Shown piece after piece: positions 35,591-45,226 of a stretch of DNA of 64,000 nucleotides. This DNA is from FEN-1191 sp964528845. GTDB lineage: Bacteria; Pseudomonadota; Gammaproteobacteria; Steroidobacterales; Steroidobacteraceae. The notes under the pieces are model-generated. The model did no database searches. It saw nothing but the letters and a program-made list of their open reading frames with translations, and had not been told where the DNA came from. The position numbers were made by a program, and so were the translations under genes. How positions within the stretch are numbered: the stretch's first letter is position 1; every line of letters begins with the position of its first letter. Where the stretch lies: contig CAZGVE010000020.1 of the NCBI GenBank assembly GCA_964528845.1, positions 1 to 64,000 on the forward strand, given 5' to 3'.

Positions 35591-36754
35591 ATGTCGGGCA
35601 ATGCGATCGGCAGACTGTTTTCGGTGACCACGTTCGGCGAGAGCCATGGTCCGGCCCTCGGGTGCATCGTGGACGGGTGTCCGCCGGGCATGGCACTGGA
35701 CGCAGCGGACCTGCAGCAGGATGTGGACCGGCGGCGCGCCGGCACCTCGCAGTTCGTGAGCCAGCGCCGTGAACCGGATCTGGTGCGAATACTCTCCGGA
35801 GTATTCGAGGGCGTCACCACAGGCACGCCGATAGGGCTGCTGGTCGAGAACAGCGATGCGCGTTCGCGCGACTACGACCGTTTGCGCGACCGCTTCCGGC
35901 CCGGCCACGCCGATTACACCTACCAGCACAAGTACGGGCTGCGCGACCACCGCGGCGGCGGGCGCTCCTCGGCCCGCGAGACGGTGATGCGCGTGGCCGC
36001 GGGCGCGATCGCCCGCAAGTACCTTGCCGAGCGCCTGCGCGTGCGCATCTTCGGCTACCTCAGCCAGATCGGACCGCTGCGCCTCGAACCGCTCGATCCG
36101 GCCGCAGCCTACGACAATCCGTTCTTCTGTCCCGATCCATCGCGGCTGCCCGAGCTCGAGGCGCTGCTGTGGGACACGCGCGCGGCGGGCGATTCGCTCG
36201 GCGCGCGGCTCACGGTGTGCGCGGATGGAGTGCCGCCGGGCTTGGGCGAGCCGGTGTTCGACCGGCTCGACGCCGATCTCGCGCACGCGATGATGGGCAT
36301 CAACGCGGTCAAAGCGGTGGAACTCGGTGACGGGGTCGCGGTCGCCGGCCAGCGTGGCAGCGAACACCGCGATGAGCTCACTCCACAGGGCTTCGCTTCC
36401 AATCACGCCGGCGGCGTGCTCGGGGGCATCTCCTCGGGCCAGCGCATCATCGTGCACCTGAGCCTCAAGCCGACCTCGAGCATCCAGGTCCCCGGGCGCA
36501 CCATCGACCTGGACGGCAATCCGGTCGATGTGGTCACGACCGGCCGCCACGACCCGTGCGTTGGATTGCGTGCGACGCCGATCGCCGAGGCGATGCTCGC
36601 GATCGTGCTGATGGACCACTACCTGCGACAGCGCGCGCAAAATGGGGACGTGACGGTGCGAACACCCGACATCGAGCGCGCCCATGGCGCTACCATCGCA
36701 CCTTCCAGCCGGCCGGCGGGCACGAGCGCCGCACTGCCGGGTGCGGACGATTGA
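35591..36754 (+). CDS. aroC: Chorismate synthase
   Basis: 387 aa FMN-dependent enzyme that converts EPSP to chorismate, the branch point of aromatic amino acid, folate and quinone synthesis. Three family signatures are seen: GESHGPALGCIVDGCPPG near the N-terminus, RDHRGGGRSSARETVMRVAAGA in the middle and the C-terminal RHDPCVGLRATPIAEAM. Length is slightly above E. coli AroC (361 aa) because of a tail rich in Ala/Ser. It begins 32 bases after prmB. Confidence 0.97.
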   Translation: MSGNAIGRLFSVTTFGESHGPALGCIVDGCPPGMALDAADLQQDVDRRRAGTSQFVSQRREPDLVRILSGVFEGVTTGTPIGLLVENSDARSRDYDRLRDRFRPGHADYTYQHKYGLRDHRGGGRSSARETVMRVAAGAIARKYLAERLRVRIFGYLSQIGPLRLEPLDPAAAYDNPFFCPDPSRLPELEALLWDTRAAGDSLGARLTVCADGVPPGLGEPVFDRLDADLAHAMMGINAVKAVELGDGVAVAGQRGSEHRDELTPQGFASNHAGGVLGGISSGQRIIVHLSLKPTSSIQVPGRTIDLDGNPVDVVTTGRHDPCVGLRATPIAEAMLAIVLMDHYLRQRAQNGDVTVRTPDIERAHGATIAPSSRPAGTSAALPGADD

Positions 36755-36809
36755 GCGCCTCGAGGCATCAGCCGTCCTGTCAGTCAATCCTCAAGGAGTC
36801 GGTCGCGCG

Positions 36810-37835
36810 ATGAGCAGGTCATTCAGAGTTGCAGTGGTCGGAGCCACCGGTCTGGTGGGCGAGACGATGATCCGCGTGCTCGTCGAGCGGGCCTTTCCGG
36901 TCTCGGAACTCCATCCGCTGGCGAGCAATCGCTCGCTCGGCAGGTCGGTTGAGTTCGGCGGGCACCACCGTGCGGTCGAGGAACTTGCGGGTTTTGACTT
37001 CGCGCGTGCCGACATCGGACTGTTCTCGGCTGGCAGCGAGATCTCGGCCGAATACGCGCCCAAGGCGGCCGCCGCCGGTTGCGTCGTGATCGATAACACG
37101 GCGCAGTTCCGCTACCAGGACGACATCCCGCTGGTGGTGCCCGAGGTCAATGCGCATGCGATTGCCGGATACCGCAAGCACGGCATCATCGCCAACCCGA
37201 ACTGCTCGACGATCCAGATGGTCGTGGCGCTCAAGCCGATTCACGACGCGGTCGGGATCGAGCGCATCAATGTGGCGACCTACCAGTCGGTGTCCGGTGC
37301 CGGCAAGGAGGCGGTCGAGGAGCTTGCGACACAGAGTGCCGCGCTGCTGGGTGGCCGACCCATCGACGCGCCACACGTGATCGCCAAGCAGATCGCATTC
37401 AATTGCGTGCCGCAGATCGACCGCTTCCTTGACAACGGCTACACCAAGGAAGAGATGAAGATGCATTGGGAGACCCAGAAGATCATGGAGGACCCGACGA
37501 TCCGCGTGAATGCGACTGCGGTGCGGGTGCCCGTGTTCTACGGCCACTCCGAGGCAGTCCATATTGAGACCCGGCGCAAGATTTCAGCGGTGGACGCGCG
37601 CGAGCTGCTCCGCCGCGCATCCGGGGTCACGGTCCTGGACGAGCGGGTCCCCGGCGGGTACCCAACCGCGGTTACCGAAGCAGCGAACCACGACACGGTT
37701 TATGTGGGCCGTATTCGCGAAGATATGTCGCATGAGCGGGGCCTCAACCTCTGGATCGTGTCCGACAACATCCGCAAGGGCGCTGCGACCAACAGCGTCC
37801 AGATCGCCGAGATTTTGGCCCGCGACTATTATTAA
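36810..37835 (+). CDS. asd: Aspartate-semialdehyde dehydrogenase
   Basis: 341 aa enzyme that reduces aspartyl phosphate to the semialdehyde for lysine, threonine, methionine and diaminopimelate. N-terminal NADP-binding VVGATGLVGETMI, the catalytic cysteine in NPNCSTIQMV, and the substrate-binding VSGAGKEAVEEL are present. The ATG at 36810 follows aaggag (36793-36798) at good distance, which fixes the start; the longer frame extends into aroC. It heads the asd-fimV-truA-accD block. Confidence 0.96.
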   Translation: MSRSFRVAVVGATGLVGETMIRVLVERAFPVSELHPLASNRSLGRSVEFGGHHRAVEELAGFDFARADIGLFSAGSEISAEYAPKAAAAGCVVIDNTAQFRYQDDIPLVVPEVNAHAIAGYRKHGIIANPNCSTIQMVVALKPIHDAVGIERINVATYQSVSGAGKEAVEELATQSAALLGGRPIDAPHVIAKQIAFNCVPQIDRFLDNGYTKEEMKMHWETQKIMEDPTIRVNATAVRVPVFYGHSEAVHIETRRKISAVDARELLRRASGVTVLDERVPGGYPTAVTEAANHDTVYVGRIREDMSHERGLNLWIVSDNIRKGAATNSVQIAEILARDYY

Positions 37836-37932
37836 GTTATATTGCAACCCAAATGAGCGCAGGGTCTGTGAAATCGCGCTAACTCAATGTTTTCAAAAGC
37901 TTATCTAGCAGCCTGGTCCGCTGGGAGACACG

Positions 37933-40900
37933 ATGTTCACGCGTAATTGTTACCGGGTTCTGCTGCTCGCGCTGCTCTCCCCGGCGGTGACACTGGCGCT
38001 TGGCCTCGGGGAAATTCATCTCCACTCGGCGCTGAACGCCCCTCTGGATGCCGATATTGAGCTGAACAATGCGACCCCGGAGGACATCGCGGGCCTGCAG
38101 GCGACGCTCGCCAGCCGCGAATCCTTCACCCGCTACGGCCTGGATTATCCCGCGTTTCTGAGCAACTTGAGCTTGACCCCGGTTGCCGGCTCCGACGGCC
38201 ATACGGTCCTGCACCTGAGCACTGTCGATCCGATAAATGAGCCGTTTGCGACGCTGCTGGTCGAGATCAACTGGGCGCGCGGGCACAGCGTGCGCGAGTA
38301 CACGGTGCTGTTCGATCCGCCCGTGTTCGCAGGGCCGAGCGCCGATGCGGCTGCGGCGGCGGCTCCGCTCGCCGCGCCGGCCACTGGCACCACCCGGCGC
38401 AGCGGCAGCATCGAACGCCCGGCGGCGAGCGAAGCCGCGAGCGCGCCGGCTCCGGCGGCCCCCACGGCCGCTCCGGCCGGCGCCGTGGCGAGCGCTGCGG
38501 CGCCGAGCGCGCCCTCACCGCCGTCCGTCAGCACCGGTCACGACGTACACACGGGCGAGACCCTGTCGGGAATCGCATCGCAGGCCTACGGCCATGCGGA
38601 CCGTACCGCGCGTGAGCGCCAGCTGGTCGCGATCTACCGCGCGAACACCCAGGCGTTCAGCGGCAACATGAACCTGCTGCGCGCCGGTACGCACCTGAGT
38701 CTGCCGGGCGATGCCGAGATCGAGGCGGTCAGCCCCGGTGAGGCGGTCGCCGAAGTGCAGCGCCAGAATTCGGCCTGGAATGAATCCCACAGCTCCTCCA
38801 GCGCCTCGAACGGCACCGGCGGATCGGGCCAGCTGCGTCTCGTGACGCCGCAGGAATCCGGCCCGGCGGCCGGAGCAGGTGCCAGCAGCGGCGCCGAGGC
38901 CGGCGCCGGCGGCGGCAGCGCATCGGCAGCCAAGGCCTCGGCCCTGCAGCAGCAGGTCACGCAGCTGCAGTCCCAGCTGTCCGATTCCCAGCGCCTGCTG
39001 CAGCTGAAGAACGAGGAACTCGCGCGGCTGCAGGCACGTGCCGCCACCACCAGTGCCGCTCCGACTCCGACCCCGGTCACCCCGGTTCCGACGCCGGCCT
39101 TGCCGGCGGCGCCCGCAGCCACGAGCCCTCCGGCCGCGCTCACCCCGCCGCCTCCGAGCCCCAGCCCCGCGGCGAGCGTGCCGAAGCCGGCAGCTGCGCC
39201 GGTCGTTCATCCCGTGGTGGAGCCAGAGAGTTCGATGCTCGATCTGGCCGAAGAGTACTGGTACGTACCGGCCGGATTGCTCGCGATCCTGATTGCGCTG
39301 CTGGTGGTGCGCGCCGTGCGTTCGCGGCAGGAAGATGCATTTGATCGTTCGCTTGGGCGCGTATCCGAGCCGGGTTTCGAGACTCCGCCGCCGACCAGGC
39401 TGCGCAGCGACACGATTCCGGTGCGTGCGCTCAGTGGCGTGCGTGACGAACCGTCCTACAAGGTCGAGGAGTCCGGCAGCCACGAGGCCCCGAATTTCGA
39501 TCGCGTCGGTGTCGTCGGCGGCGGCGCGGGCACCCGCCCGGTCGCCATCGAGGATCACGTCTCGACTGGCGCGCCGGTCGGTATCGATCAGGGTGATCCG
39601 CTCGCGGAGGCGGATTTCCACATGGCCTACGGCCTGTATGACCAGGCCGCGGATCTGGTGCAGATCGCGATCACGCGCGAGCCGGCCCGCCGCGACCTGA
39701 AACTCAAGCTGCTCGAGGTGTTCTTCGTCTGGGGCAACAAGGACCGTTTCCTGCAGAGTGCGCGCCAGCTCGCGGGCTCGCGCGATCAGGCACTGCCGGG
39801 AGAGTGGGAGAAGATCGTGATCATGGGGCGGCAGATCGCGCCCGAGGATCCGCTGTTCGCGAATGCCGGTGCGCTGGCGGGTGCCGCCAGTGGCGGTGTC
39901 GATCTCAATCTCGAAGGCGGCCAGAATCGCATCGACTTCGATCTGCATGGCGAGCCGGTGGTCAGCGCCGGGCCCAGCGATCCGGGCGTCGATCTGGATC
40001 TGAGCGCTGCGCTCGGGGATTCGGACCCGACCGGCGAGGCCCGCAAGATCAGCGATTCGGGCGTGAACTTCACGCTCGATGACACCGGCGTGGCTTCGGA
40101 CGCGACCGGGACCACGCGCGAGATGCCAAAGACCCGCCGCGCTGACAGCACCAGCACGATGCGCGTGGCCGGCGGCGGCATGGCCGATCCCGAGGTCCCG
40201 ACCGTCGAGCAGCCGCAGCTGCGGGGCGCCGACAATCCGACCATCCGCCAGAAGCTCGATGCGGCCACCCGCACCGGGATGGCGAGTGCCGACCAGACGG
40301 CGGAGCTGGAGATCGACGATCTGGGACTCGATCTGGGTTCGCTCGACACCGGCGTGCACGATTCCCTGGACTATCCTGCGATCGACCTGAACGGGCACGA
40401 GGCCGGCGGCGACGCCGCGGGGACTGCGCACGCGCAGTCCGATGCGCCGACGCTACTCGCGGGCCTCGACGATGCCACGCGCCAGCTGCTGGCGCGCGCC
40501 GATGCCCAGCGGGGCGAGACCATCGTGACGCCGCCTCCCGCGCGACCACAGTCCGCGACCGGGACCTGGCTGTTCTCGGACAGCGACTTCGCGGACGTCG
40601 TCGCCAAGGGCCCCGGCGCCGGCAAGGCACGCGCGGATGCGCCCACTCAGATCGTCACGCAGATCGCGCCGCGCCCTGCCATGGCGCAGGAAGGCGATAC
40701 GGCCGCAACCTCCCGGCTCGGCGCGCTGGATACCAATGGCGTCGATCTCGACGTCGGCGACTTCGGCGATTTCAGTGCGGCGAGCAACGGCAACGCCGTG
40801 GACCTGGACGTCGGTACGGCCGCGGCGGATGGCGAGGAGGGCACCTACGTACGTACGCAGCGCATCTCGGCGGACGATGCGCCGCTGCCGGACCTCGAAC

Positions 40901-41064
40901 CGGCCACGATGAGCGAAGTGGGTACCAAGCTCGATCTGGCGCGGGCGTACATGGACATGGGCGATCCGGAAGGGGCGCGCAGCATTCTGTCCGAGGTGCT
41001 CAGCGAGGGCTCGGTATCGCAGAAGCAGGAAGCGCGCCGCCTGATCGAGGCCCTGCCCGGCTGA
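37933..41064 (+). CDS. fimV: FimV-family type IV pilus/polarity protein
   Basis: 1043 aa inner-membrane protein of the FimV/HubP family, which organises the cell pole and supports type IV pilus assembly. Order: signal peptide (about 1-25), a conserved FimV N-terminal domain (LGEIHLHSALNAPLDADIEL onward), a LysM peptidoglycan-binding motif near residues 200-255 (HDVHTGETLSGIASQAYG), a coiled coil (about 335-362), a Pro/Ala-rich stretch, one membrane helix (about 443-460), then a long acidic cytoplasmic part with repeated Asp/Leu motifs and the C-terminal FimV domain (about 990-1043, TKLDLARAYMDMGDPEGARS). It is one of the largest genes here and sits at the usual place between asd and truA. Confidence 0.93.
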   Translation: MFTRNCYRVLLLALLSPAVTLALGLGEIHLHSALNAPLDADIELNNATPEDIAGLQATLASRESFTRYGLDYPAFLSNLSLTPVAGSDGHTVLHLSTVDPINEPFATLLVEINWARGHSVREYTVLFDPPVFAGPSADAAAAAAPLAAPATGTTRRSGSIERPAASEAASAPAPAAPTAAPAGAVASAAAPSAPSPPSVSTGHDVHTGETLSGIASQAYGHADRTARERQLVAIYRANTQAFSGNMNLLRAGTHLSLPGDAEIEAVSPGEAVAEVQRQNSAWNESHSSSSASNGTGGSGQLRLVTPQESGPAAGAGASSGAEAGAGGGSASAAKASALQQQVTQLQSQLSDSQRLLQLKNEELARLQARAATTSAAPTPTPVTPVPTPALPAAPAATSPPAALTPPPPSPSPAASVPKPAAAPVVHPVVEPESSMLDLAEEYWYVPAGLLAILIALLVVRAVRSRQEDAFDRSLGRVSEPGFETPPPTRLRSDTIPVRALSGVRDEPSYKVEESGSHEAPNFDRVGVVGGGAGTRPVAIEDHVSTGAPVGIDQGDPLAEADFHMAYGLYDQAADLVQIAITREPARRDLKLKLLEVFFVWGNKDRFLQSARQLAGSRDQALPGEWEKIVIMGRQIAPEDPLFANAGALAGAASGGVDLNLEGGQNRIDFDLHGEPVVSAGPSDPGVDLDLSAALGDSDPTGEARKISDSGVNFTLDDTGVASDATGTTREMPKTRRADSTSTMRVAGGGMADPEVPTVEQPQLRGADNPTIRQKLDAATRTGMASADQTAELEIDDLGLDLGSLDTGVHDSLDYPAIDLNGHEAGGDAAGTAHAQSDAPTLLAGLDDATRQLLARADAQRGETIVTPPPARPQSATGTWLFSDSDFADVVAKGPGAGKARADAPTQIVTQIAPRPAMAQEGDTAATSRLGALDTNGVDLDVGDFGDFSAASNGNAVDLDVGTAAADGEEGTYVRTQRISADDAPLPDLEPATMSEVGTKLDLARAYMDMGDPEGARSILSEVLSEGSVSQKQEARRLIEALPG

Positions 41065-41071
41065 GCGGCGC

Positions 41072-41884
41072 ATGCGCCGTATCGCCGTCGGCATCGAGTA
41101 CGACGGCAGCCACTACAGCGGCTGGCAGGTCCAGCACGGCGCCCCGAGCCTGCAGGCGACGCTCGAGGACGCGCTGGCCCGCGTCGCCGACGCGCCCGTT
41201 GCTCTGATATGTGCCGGTCGCACTGACGCCGGCGTCCATGCACGCGCCCAGGTCGGCCATTTCGATACCGCTGCGGTGCGCGCCACGCGCGCCTGGCTGC
41301 TCGGTGCGAATACCTACCTTCCAGGGGATGTCAGCGTGTCCTGGGTCCGCGGCGTGCCGGGACATTTCCACGCACGCTATAGCGCGCTCGCACGCACCTA
41401 CCGCTACCTGATCCTGAACCGCGCTTCACGTTCGGCGCTGTCGCACCGGCGCGCACTGCTGGTGCATCAGAGGCTCGACGAGGCGGCGATGGCACAGGGA
41501 GCTCAATGGCTGCATGGTGAGCACGATTTCAGCGCCTTCCGCGCCGCCGAGTGCCAGGCCCGCTCGCCGGTGCGCGCATTGCACGCGCTCACGGTCCGCC
41601 GAGCCGGGGACTGGATCGCGATCGACGTGACGGCCAATGCGTTCCTGCATCATATGGTGCGCAACATCGTTGGCCTGCTGCTCGCGATCGGCCTTGGGAA
41701 AGCCCCGCCGGAGCGCGCACAGGCCCGGCTCGCGTCCCGCGCTCGCACGCCCGGGGAGCCGACCGCGGCGGCGCACGGGCTGTACCTGTGGCGCGTGCAT
41801 TACCCCGCCGCGTTCGGGCTGCCGGCGGATTCGGCTATGATCGGCACCCCCAGTTTCGACGCGCCCTCGAGGATCGGTCCATGA
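41072..41884 (+). CDS. truA: tRNA pseudouridine(38-40) synthase TruA
   Basis: 270 aa enzyme that makes pseudouridine at positions 38-40 in the anticodon arm of many tRNAs. The catalytic aspartate lies in CAGRTDAGVHARAQVGHF, and YDGSHYSGWQVQ and the C-terminal FLHHMVRNIVGLLLAIG are diagnostic. Starts 7 bases after fimV, and its stop overlaps the accD start (ATGA). In Pseudomonas trpF lies between truA and accD; it is absent here. Confidence 0.97.
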   Translation: MRRIAVGIEYDGSHYSGWQVQHGAPSLQATLEDALARVADAPVALICAGRTDAGVHARAQVGHFDTAAVRATRAWLLGANTYLPGDVSVSWVRGVPGHFHARYSALARTYRYLILNRASRSALSHRRALLVHQRLDEAAMAQGAQWLHGEHDFSAFRAAECQARSPVRALHALTVRRAGDWIAIDVTANAFLHHMVRNIVGLLLAIGLGKAPPERAQARLASRARTPGEPTAAAHGLYLWRVHYPAAFGLPADSAMIGTPSFDAPSRIGP

Positions 41885-42747
41885 CCTGGTTCGAGAAGAT
41901 CGTTCCCTCGCGGATCAAGACCGAGCGGCGCTCCCGCTCGGTGCCGGAGGGGCTGTGGATCAAGTGCACGACCTGCGACGCGGTGCTGTATCGCGCCGAG
42001 CTCGAGCGCAACCTGAACGTGTGCCCGAAGTGCAGCCATCACATGCGGATCGGCGCGCGCGAGCGGCTGCGCAGCTTCCTCGACCCGTCGCCGACGGTCG
42101 AGATCGGGGGTCGCGTGATGCCCGAGGATCCGCTCAAGTTCAAGGACAGCAAGCGCTACAAGGATCGGCTCGCGCAGGCACAGAAGGCGACTCGGGAGCA
42201 CGATGCACTGGTCGCGCTGGCCGGTCTGCTGCACGGCGAAGCGCTGGTCGCCTGTGCGTTTGAATTCCAGTTCCTAGGCGGCTCGATGGGCTCGGTCGTC
42301 GGGGAGCGCTTCAAGCGTGCGGTCGACTACTGCATCGAGCATCGCTGTCCGCTGGTGTGTTTCTCCGCCACCGGCGGCGCGCGGATGCAGGAAGCATTGC
42401 TCTCGCTGATGCAGATGGCCAAGACCAGCGCCGCGCTCGCACGCCTCGCGCAGGCCGGCGTGCCGTTCGTCTCGGTGATGACCGATCCGACCACCGGTGG
42501 GGTGTCCGCCAGCCTCGCGATGCTGGGCGATCTGAACATCGCCGAGCCGCGTGCGCTGATCGGGTTTGCCGGTCCGCGCGTGATCCAGCAGACGGTGCGC
42601 GAGACGCTCCCGGAGGGGTTCCAGCGCAGCGAGTTCCTGCTCGAGCATGGCGTGCTCGATCTGATCATCGACCGCCGCGATATGCGCGACCGTATCGCGC
42701 AGCTGCTGCGACTGCTGCAGAAGAAACCACCACTGCAGGCCGCTTGA
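41881..42747 (+). CDS. accD: Acetyl-CoA carboxylase carboxyltransferase subunit beta
   Basis: 288 aa carboxyltransferase subunit that with AccA forms malonyl-CoA, the first step of fatty-acid synthesis. The N-terminal zinc ribbon is intact (CTTC ... CPKC, about residues 27-49), followed by the crotonase fold with GGSMGSVVGERFKRA and CFSATGGARMQEALLSLMQMA. The ATG at 41881 overlaps truA; the frame further upstream is antisense-like coding of truA and is ignored. Its stop overlaps a TTG start of folC. Confidence 0.97.
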   Translation: MTWFEKIVPSRIKTERRSRSVPEGLWIKCTTCDAVLYRAELERNLNVCPKCSHHMRIGARERLRSFLDPSPTVEIGGRVMPEDPLKFKDSKRYKDRLAQAQKATREHDALVALAGLLHGEALVACAFEFQFLGGSMGSVVGERFKRAVDYCIEHRCPLVCFSATGGARMQEALLSLMQMAKTSAALARLAQAGVPFVSVMTDPTTGGVSASLAMLGDLNIAEPRALIGFAGPRVIQQTVRETLPEGFQRSEFLLEHGVLDLIIDRRDMRDRIAQLLRLLQKKPPLQAA

Positions 42748-44030
42748 GCACGCGCTACCGGACGCTCGCCGAAGCGCTGGCCTGGCAGGGCAGCTCGCAC
42801 GGTCGCGTGATCGATCTCGGGCTCGAGCGCGTGCGCACGGTAGCCCGCGCGATGGGCCTGCTGAACCCGTCCTGCCCGGTCGTGACCATCGCCGGCACCA
42901 ACGGCAAGGGTTCCACCGCGACCGCACTCGCGGCCCTGTTGCGGGCCTGTGGGATGCATGTCGGGCTGTTCGCCTCGCCGCACCTGGTGCGCTACAACGA
43001 GCGTGTGCAGCTCGATGGCGTGCCGGTCGGCGACGCGCTGCTGCTCGCGGCCTTCGAGCGCATCGAGGCCGCCCGCGGCGCAACGACACTGACATTCTTC
43101 GAGTACAGCACGCTCGCAGCTTTGCAGGTGTTTCGCGACGCGCAGGTCGGGGCCATCGTGCTCGAGGTCGGGCTCGGGGGCAGACTGGATGCGACCAATA
43201 TCCTCGATGCCGACGTCGCGGTGCTGTGTTCACTGGGTTTCGATCATCGCGATCTGCTGGGCGACACACTCGAGCAGATCGGTGCGGAGAAGGCCGGGAT
43301 TTTCCGTCCCCAGCGGCCAGTCGTGCTCGGCAGCACGCTGATGCCGCAGAGCGTGCTCGCGCACGCGCAGGCGCTCGGCTGTCCGCTATGGCGTCCCGGC
43401 CATGAGTTCTCGATCCGGATCGATGGCGACGGCTACGGTGGCCAGTCCTGGGACTACCGCAGCGCTCGCTGCGAGCTGCGCGGTCTGCCGGCTCCGGCGC
43501 TGCCCGGGGCAATCCAGTACTCGAACGCGGCGAGTGCGCTGACCGCGTTGACGCTGCTCGAGGTGCCCGGCGCCTGCGATGCGACCGTCGTGGCCAACGC
43601 ATTGCGAGTGATGCGGCTGCCGGGCCGGCTGCAGCGCGTGCCCGGCGATGTCGAATGGATTCTCGACGTCGCGCACAACGAGCCGGCCGCACAGGTGCTG
43701 GCGCAGGCGCTCGCCGCGCGCCCGGTTGCCGGCCGGACGATCGCGGTTGCCTCGATGCTGAGCGACAAGGATGCCGCGGCGATCACGCGGGCGCTCGACG
43801 GGGCGATAGACCTGTGGATCCTCGCGAGCCTGGTGCAGGAGCCGCGGGGCTTGAGCGCCGAGGCGCTGCAGGAACGGCTGCCGCCGCTGCGCGGCCTGGT
43901 GGAGCGTGCCGGCGGTGTAGCCGAGGCCTGCGCTCGGGCCCGCGCGCTCGCGCGATCCGGTGATCGCGTCGTCGTGTTCGGCTCCTTCCATGTCGTCGGG
44001 CCGGCACTTGAATGGCTTGGGATATACTGA
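42744..44030 (+). CDS. folC: Bifunctional folylpolyglutamate synthase/dihydrofolate synthase
   Basis: About 428 aa ATP-dependent ligase that adds glutamate to dihydropteroate and to folates. The P-loop is VTIAGTNGKGSTATALAALL split over residues 42-62, and FSLGFDHRDLLGDTLEQI-type (LCSLGFDHRDLLGDTLEQIG) plus EKAGIFRP are typical. The start is a TTG at 42744 that overlaps the accD TGA (TTGA); there is no ATG before the conserved N-terminus, and 428 aa matches E. coli FolC (422). It precedes dedD by 12 bases. Confidence 0.94.
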   Translation: MSTRYRTLAEALAWQGSSHGRVIDLGLERVRTVARAMGLLNPSCPVVTIAGTNGKGSTATALAALLRACGMHVGLFASPHLVRYNERVQLDGVPVGDALLLAAFERIEAARGATTLTFFEYSTLAALQVFRDAQVGAIVLEVGLGGRLDATNILDADVAVLCSLGFDHRDLLGDTLEQIGAEKAGIFRPQRPVVLGSTLMPQSVLAHAQALGCPLWRPGHEFSIRIDGDGYGGQSWDYRSARCELRGLPAPALPGAIQYSNAASALTALTLLEVPGACDATVVANALRVMRLPGRLQRVPGDVEWILDVAHNEPAAQVLAQALAARPVAGRTIAVASMLSDKDAAAITRALDGAIDLWILASLVQEPRGLSAEALQERLPPLRGLVERAGGVAEACARARALARSGDRVVVFGSFHVVGPALEWLGIY

Positions 44031-44042
44031 AAGCCGCAAGCT

Positions 44043-44618
44043 ATGGAAAACCGCCTCAAGGAGCGATTGACCGGCGCCGCGATCCTCGTCGCACTGATCG
44101 TGCTCGTCGTGCCCGAGTTGTTCCATGGCCAGCGTGATGCGACCCCGGTCGGCGCGCACGGGGCCGCCGACGGGCCCGCGGTGCGCTCCTACGTGATCGA
44201 TCTGAAGGATTCCGCGGCGCACGAGCCGGCGCCGGCACCGGCACAGCCTGTCATACCGCCGCCCGGCGCCTCCGCGGGGCCCAGTACGCCACCGGTGGCG
44301 GCCAGCGCGCCGGCCGCCGTGCCTGAAGCGCCGCCAGCCACGGTGGTGGCGGAGCCTGCGGCCGCGGCCTCACCGCGTTCCATGCCCGCCGGGTCGGCGG
44401 GCTGGAGCGTGCAGCTTGGGCTGTTTGCGCAGCGCGAGAATGCGCAGCGGCTGCTGCAGGCTGCGCAGTCCAAGGGCTTTGCCGTCAGCGTCAGCGGCGC
44501 CGATGCCAACGGTTTGTACCGGGTGCACCTGACGGGACTGTCCGACCGTGCCGCCGCAGAGACGGTCCGGGCGCGGTTGCGGGCCCAGGGCTTCGCTGCC
44601 GCCATTGTCGGGCCTTGA
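44043..44618 (+). CDS. dedD: SPOR domain protein DedD
   Basis: 191 aa cell-division protein. It has an N-terminal single membrane helix (ERLTGAAILVALIVLVVPELF, split), a Pro/Ala-rich linker (about 60-115) and a C-terminal SPOR domain (about 118-190, SAGWSVQLGLFAQRENAQRL), which binds denuded peptidoglycan at the septum. Conserved start MENRLKERLTGAAILVAL matches DedD. It sits between folC and cvpA, as in E. coli and Pseudomonas. Confidence 0.93.
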   Translation: MENRLKERLTGAAILVALIVLVVPELFHGQRDATPVGAHGAADGPAVRSYVIDLKDSAAHEPAPAPAQPVIPPPGASAGPSTPPVAASAPAAVPEAPPATVVAEPAAAASPRSMPAGSAGWSVQLGLFAQRENAQRLLQAAQSKGFAVSVSGADANGLYRVHLTGLSDRAAAETVRARLRAQGFAAAIVGP

Positions 44619-44640
44619 GCTCGGCACCAAAAGCGAGCGG

Positions 44641-44660
44641 CGGCCCACAGATCTGGGCCG
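44641..44660 (+). other. Perfect 7-bp inverted repeat between dedD and cvpA
   Basis: CGGCCCA-CAGATC-TGGGCCG forms a strong hairpin 22 bases after the dedD stop. There is no T tract behind it, so it is unlikely to be a classic terminator. It could stabilise or process the transcript ahead of cvpA. A TAGAAT -10-like box follows at 44690-44695. Confidence 0.4.
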
Positions 44661-44722
44661 TCGGGTCCGGCGGGCGGGGACACGAGCGCTAGAATGTGCG
44701 GCCTTCGCACCGGCTTGGGACT

Positions 44723-45202
44723 ATGAACACGTTTGACATTCTGCTCTCGGTACTGGTCGCGGTGTCCGTGATTGCGGGCTTCGTGCGCGGGCTGTTGCGC
44801 GAACTCATTGCCCTGTTGAGCTGGGTGATCGGATTCCTGCTGTCGTGGACCTATGCCGAGCAACTCGAGCCCTACCTGGGCGGACTGCTCGCACAGGCGG
44901 GTCTGCGGCTGTGGGCCGCGCGCTTGCTGATCTTGGTCGCAGTGCTGGTTGCGGGCACGCTGATCGGCGGCATCATCACGATGTTCGTGCGCCTCTCGCT
45001 CTTCAGTCCGCTCGACCGGTCGCTCGGCGGACTGTTCGGGCTGCTGCGCAGCGCGGTGGTCGTGGGGCTGTTGATGATCGGCGGCCATGCGCTGCGCATG
45101 GACCGCGAGAGCTGGTGGCGCGGATCCATCCTGGTGCCGTATGCGGAGCATCCTGCGAATGTGCTGCGCGCGCTGGTGGCTGAGCGTAAAATAGAAGCTT
45201 AA
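44723..45202 (+). CDS. cvpA: CvpA family membrane protein
   Basis: 159 aa inner-membrane protein with four hydrophobic helices, starting MNTFDILLSVLVAVSVIAGFV and containing the conserved GFVRGLLRELIALLSWV. CvpA is needed for colicin V export in E. coli and has a wider envelope role. The ATG at 44723 is preferred over a frame starting 27 bases earlier because it opens straight into the first helix. It lies 24 bases before purF, its standard partner. Confidence 0.92.
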   Translation: MNTFDILLSVLVAVSVIAGFVRGLLRELIALLSWVIGFLLSWTYAEQLEPYLGGLLAQAGLRLWAARLLILVAVLVAGTLIGGIITMFVRLSLFSPLDRSLGGLFGLLRSAVVVGLLMIGGHALRMDRESWWRGSILVPYAEHPANVLRALVAERKIEA

Positions 45203-45226
45203 AGCAACAGGTAGTACAGCACCCCT

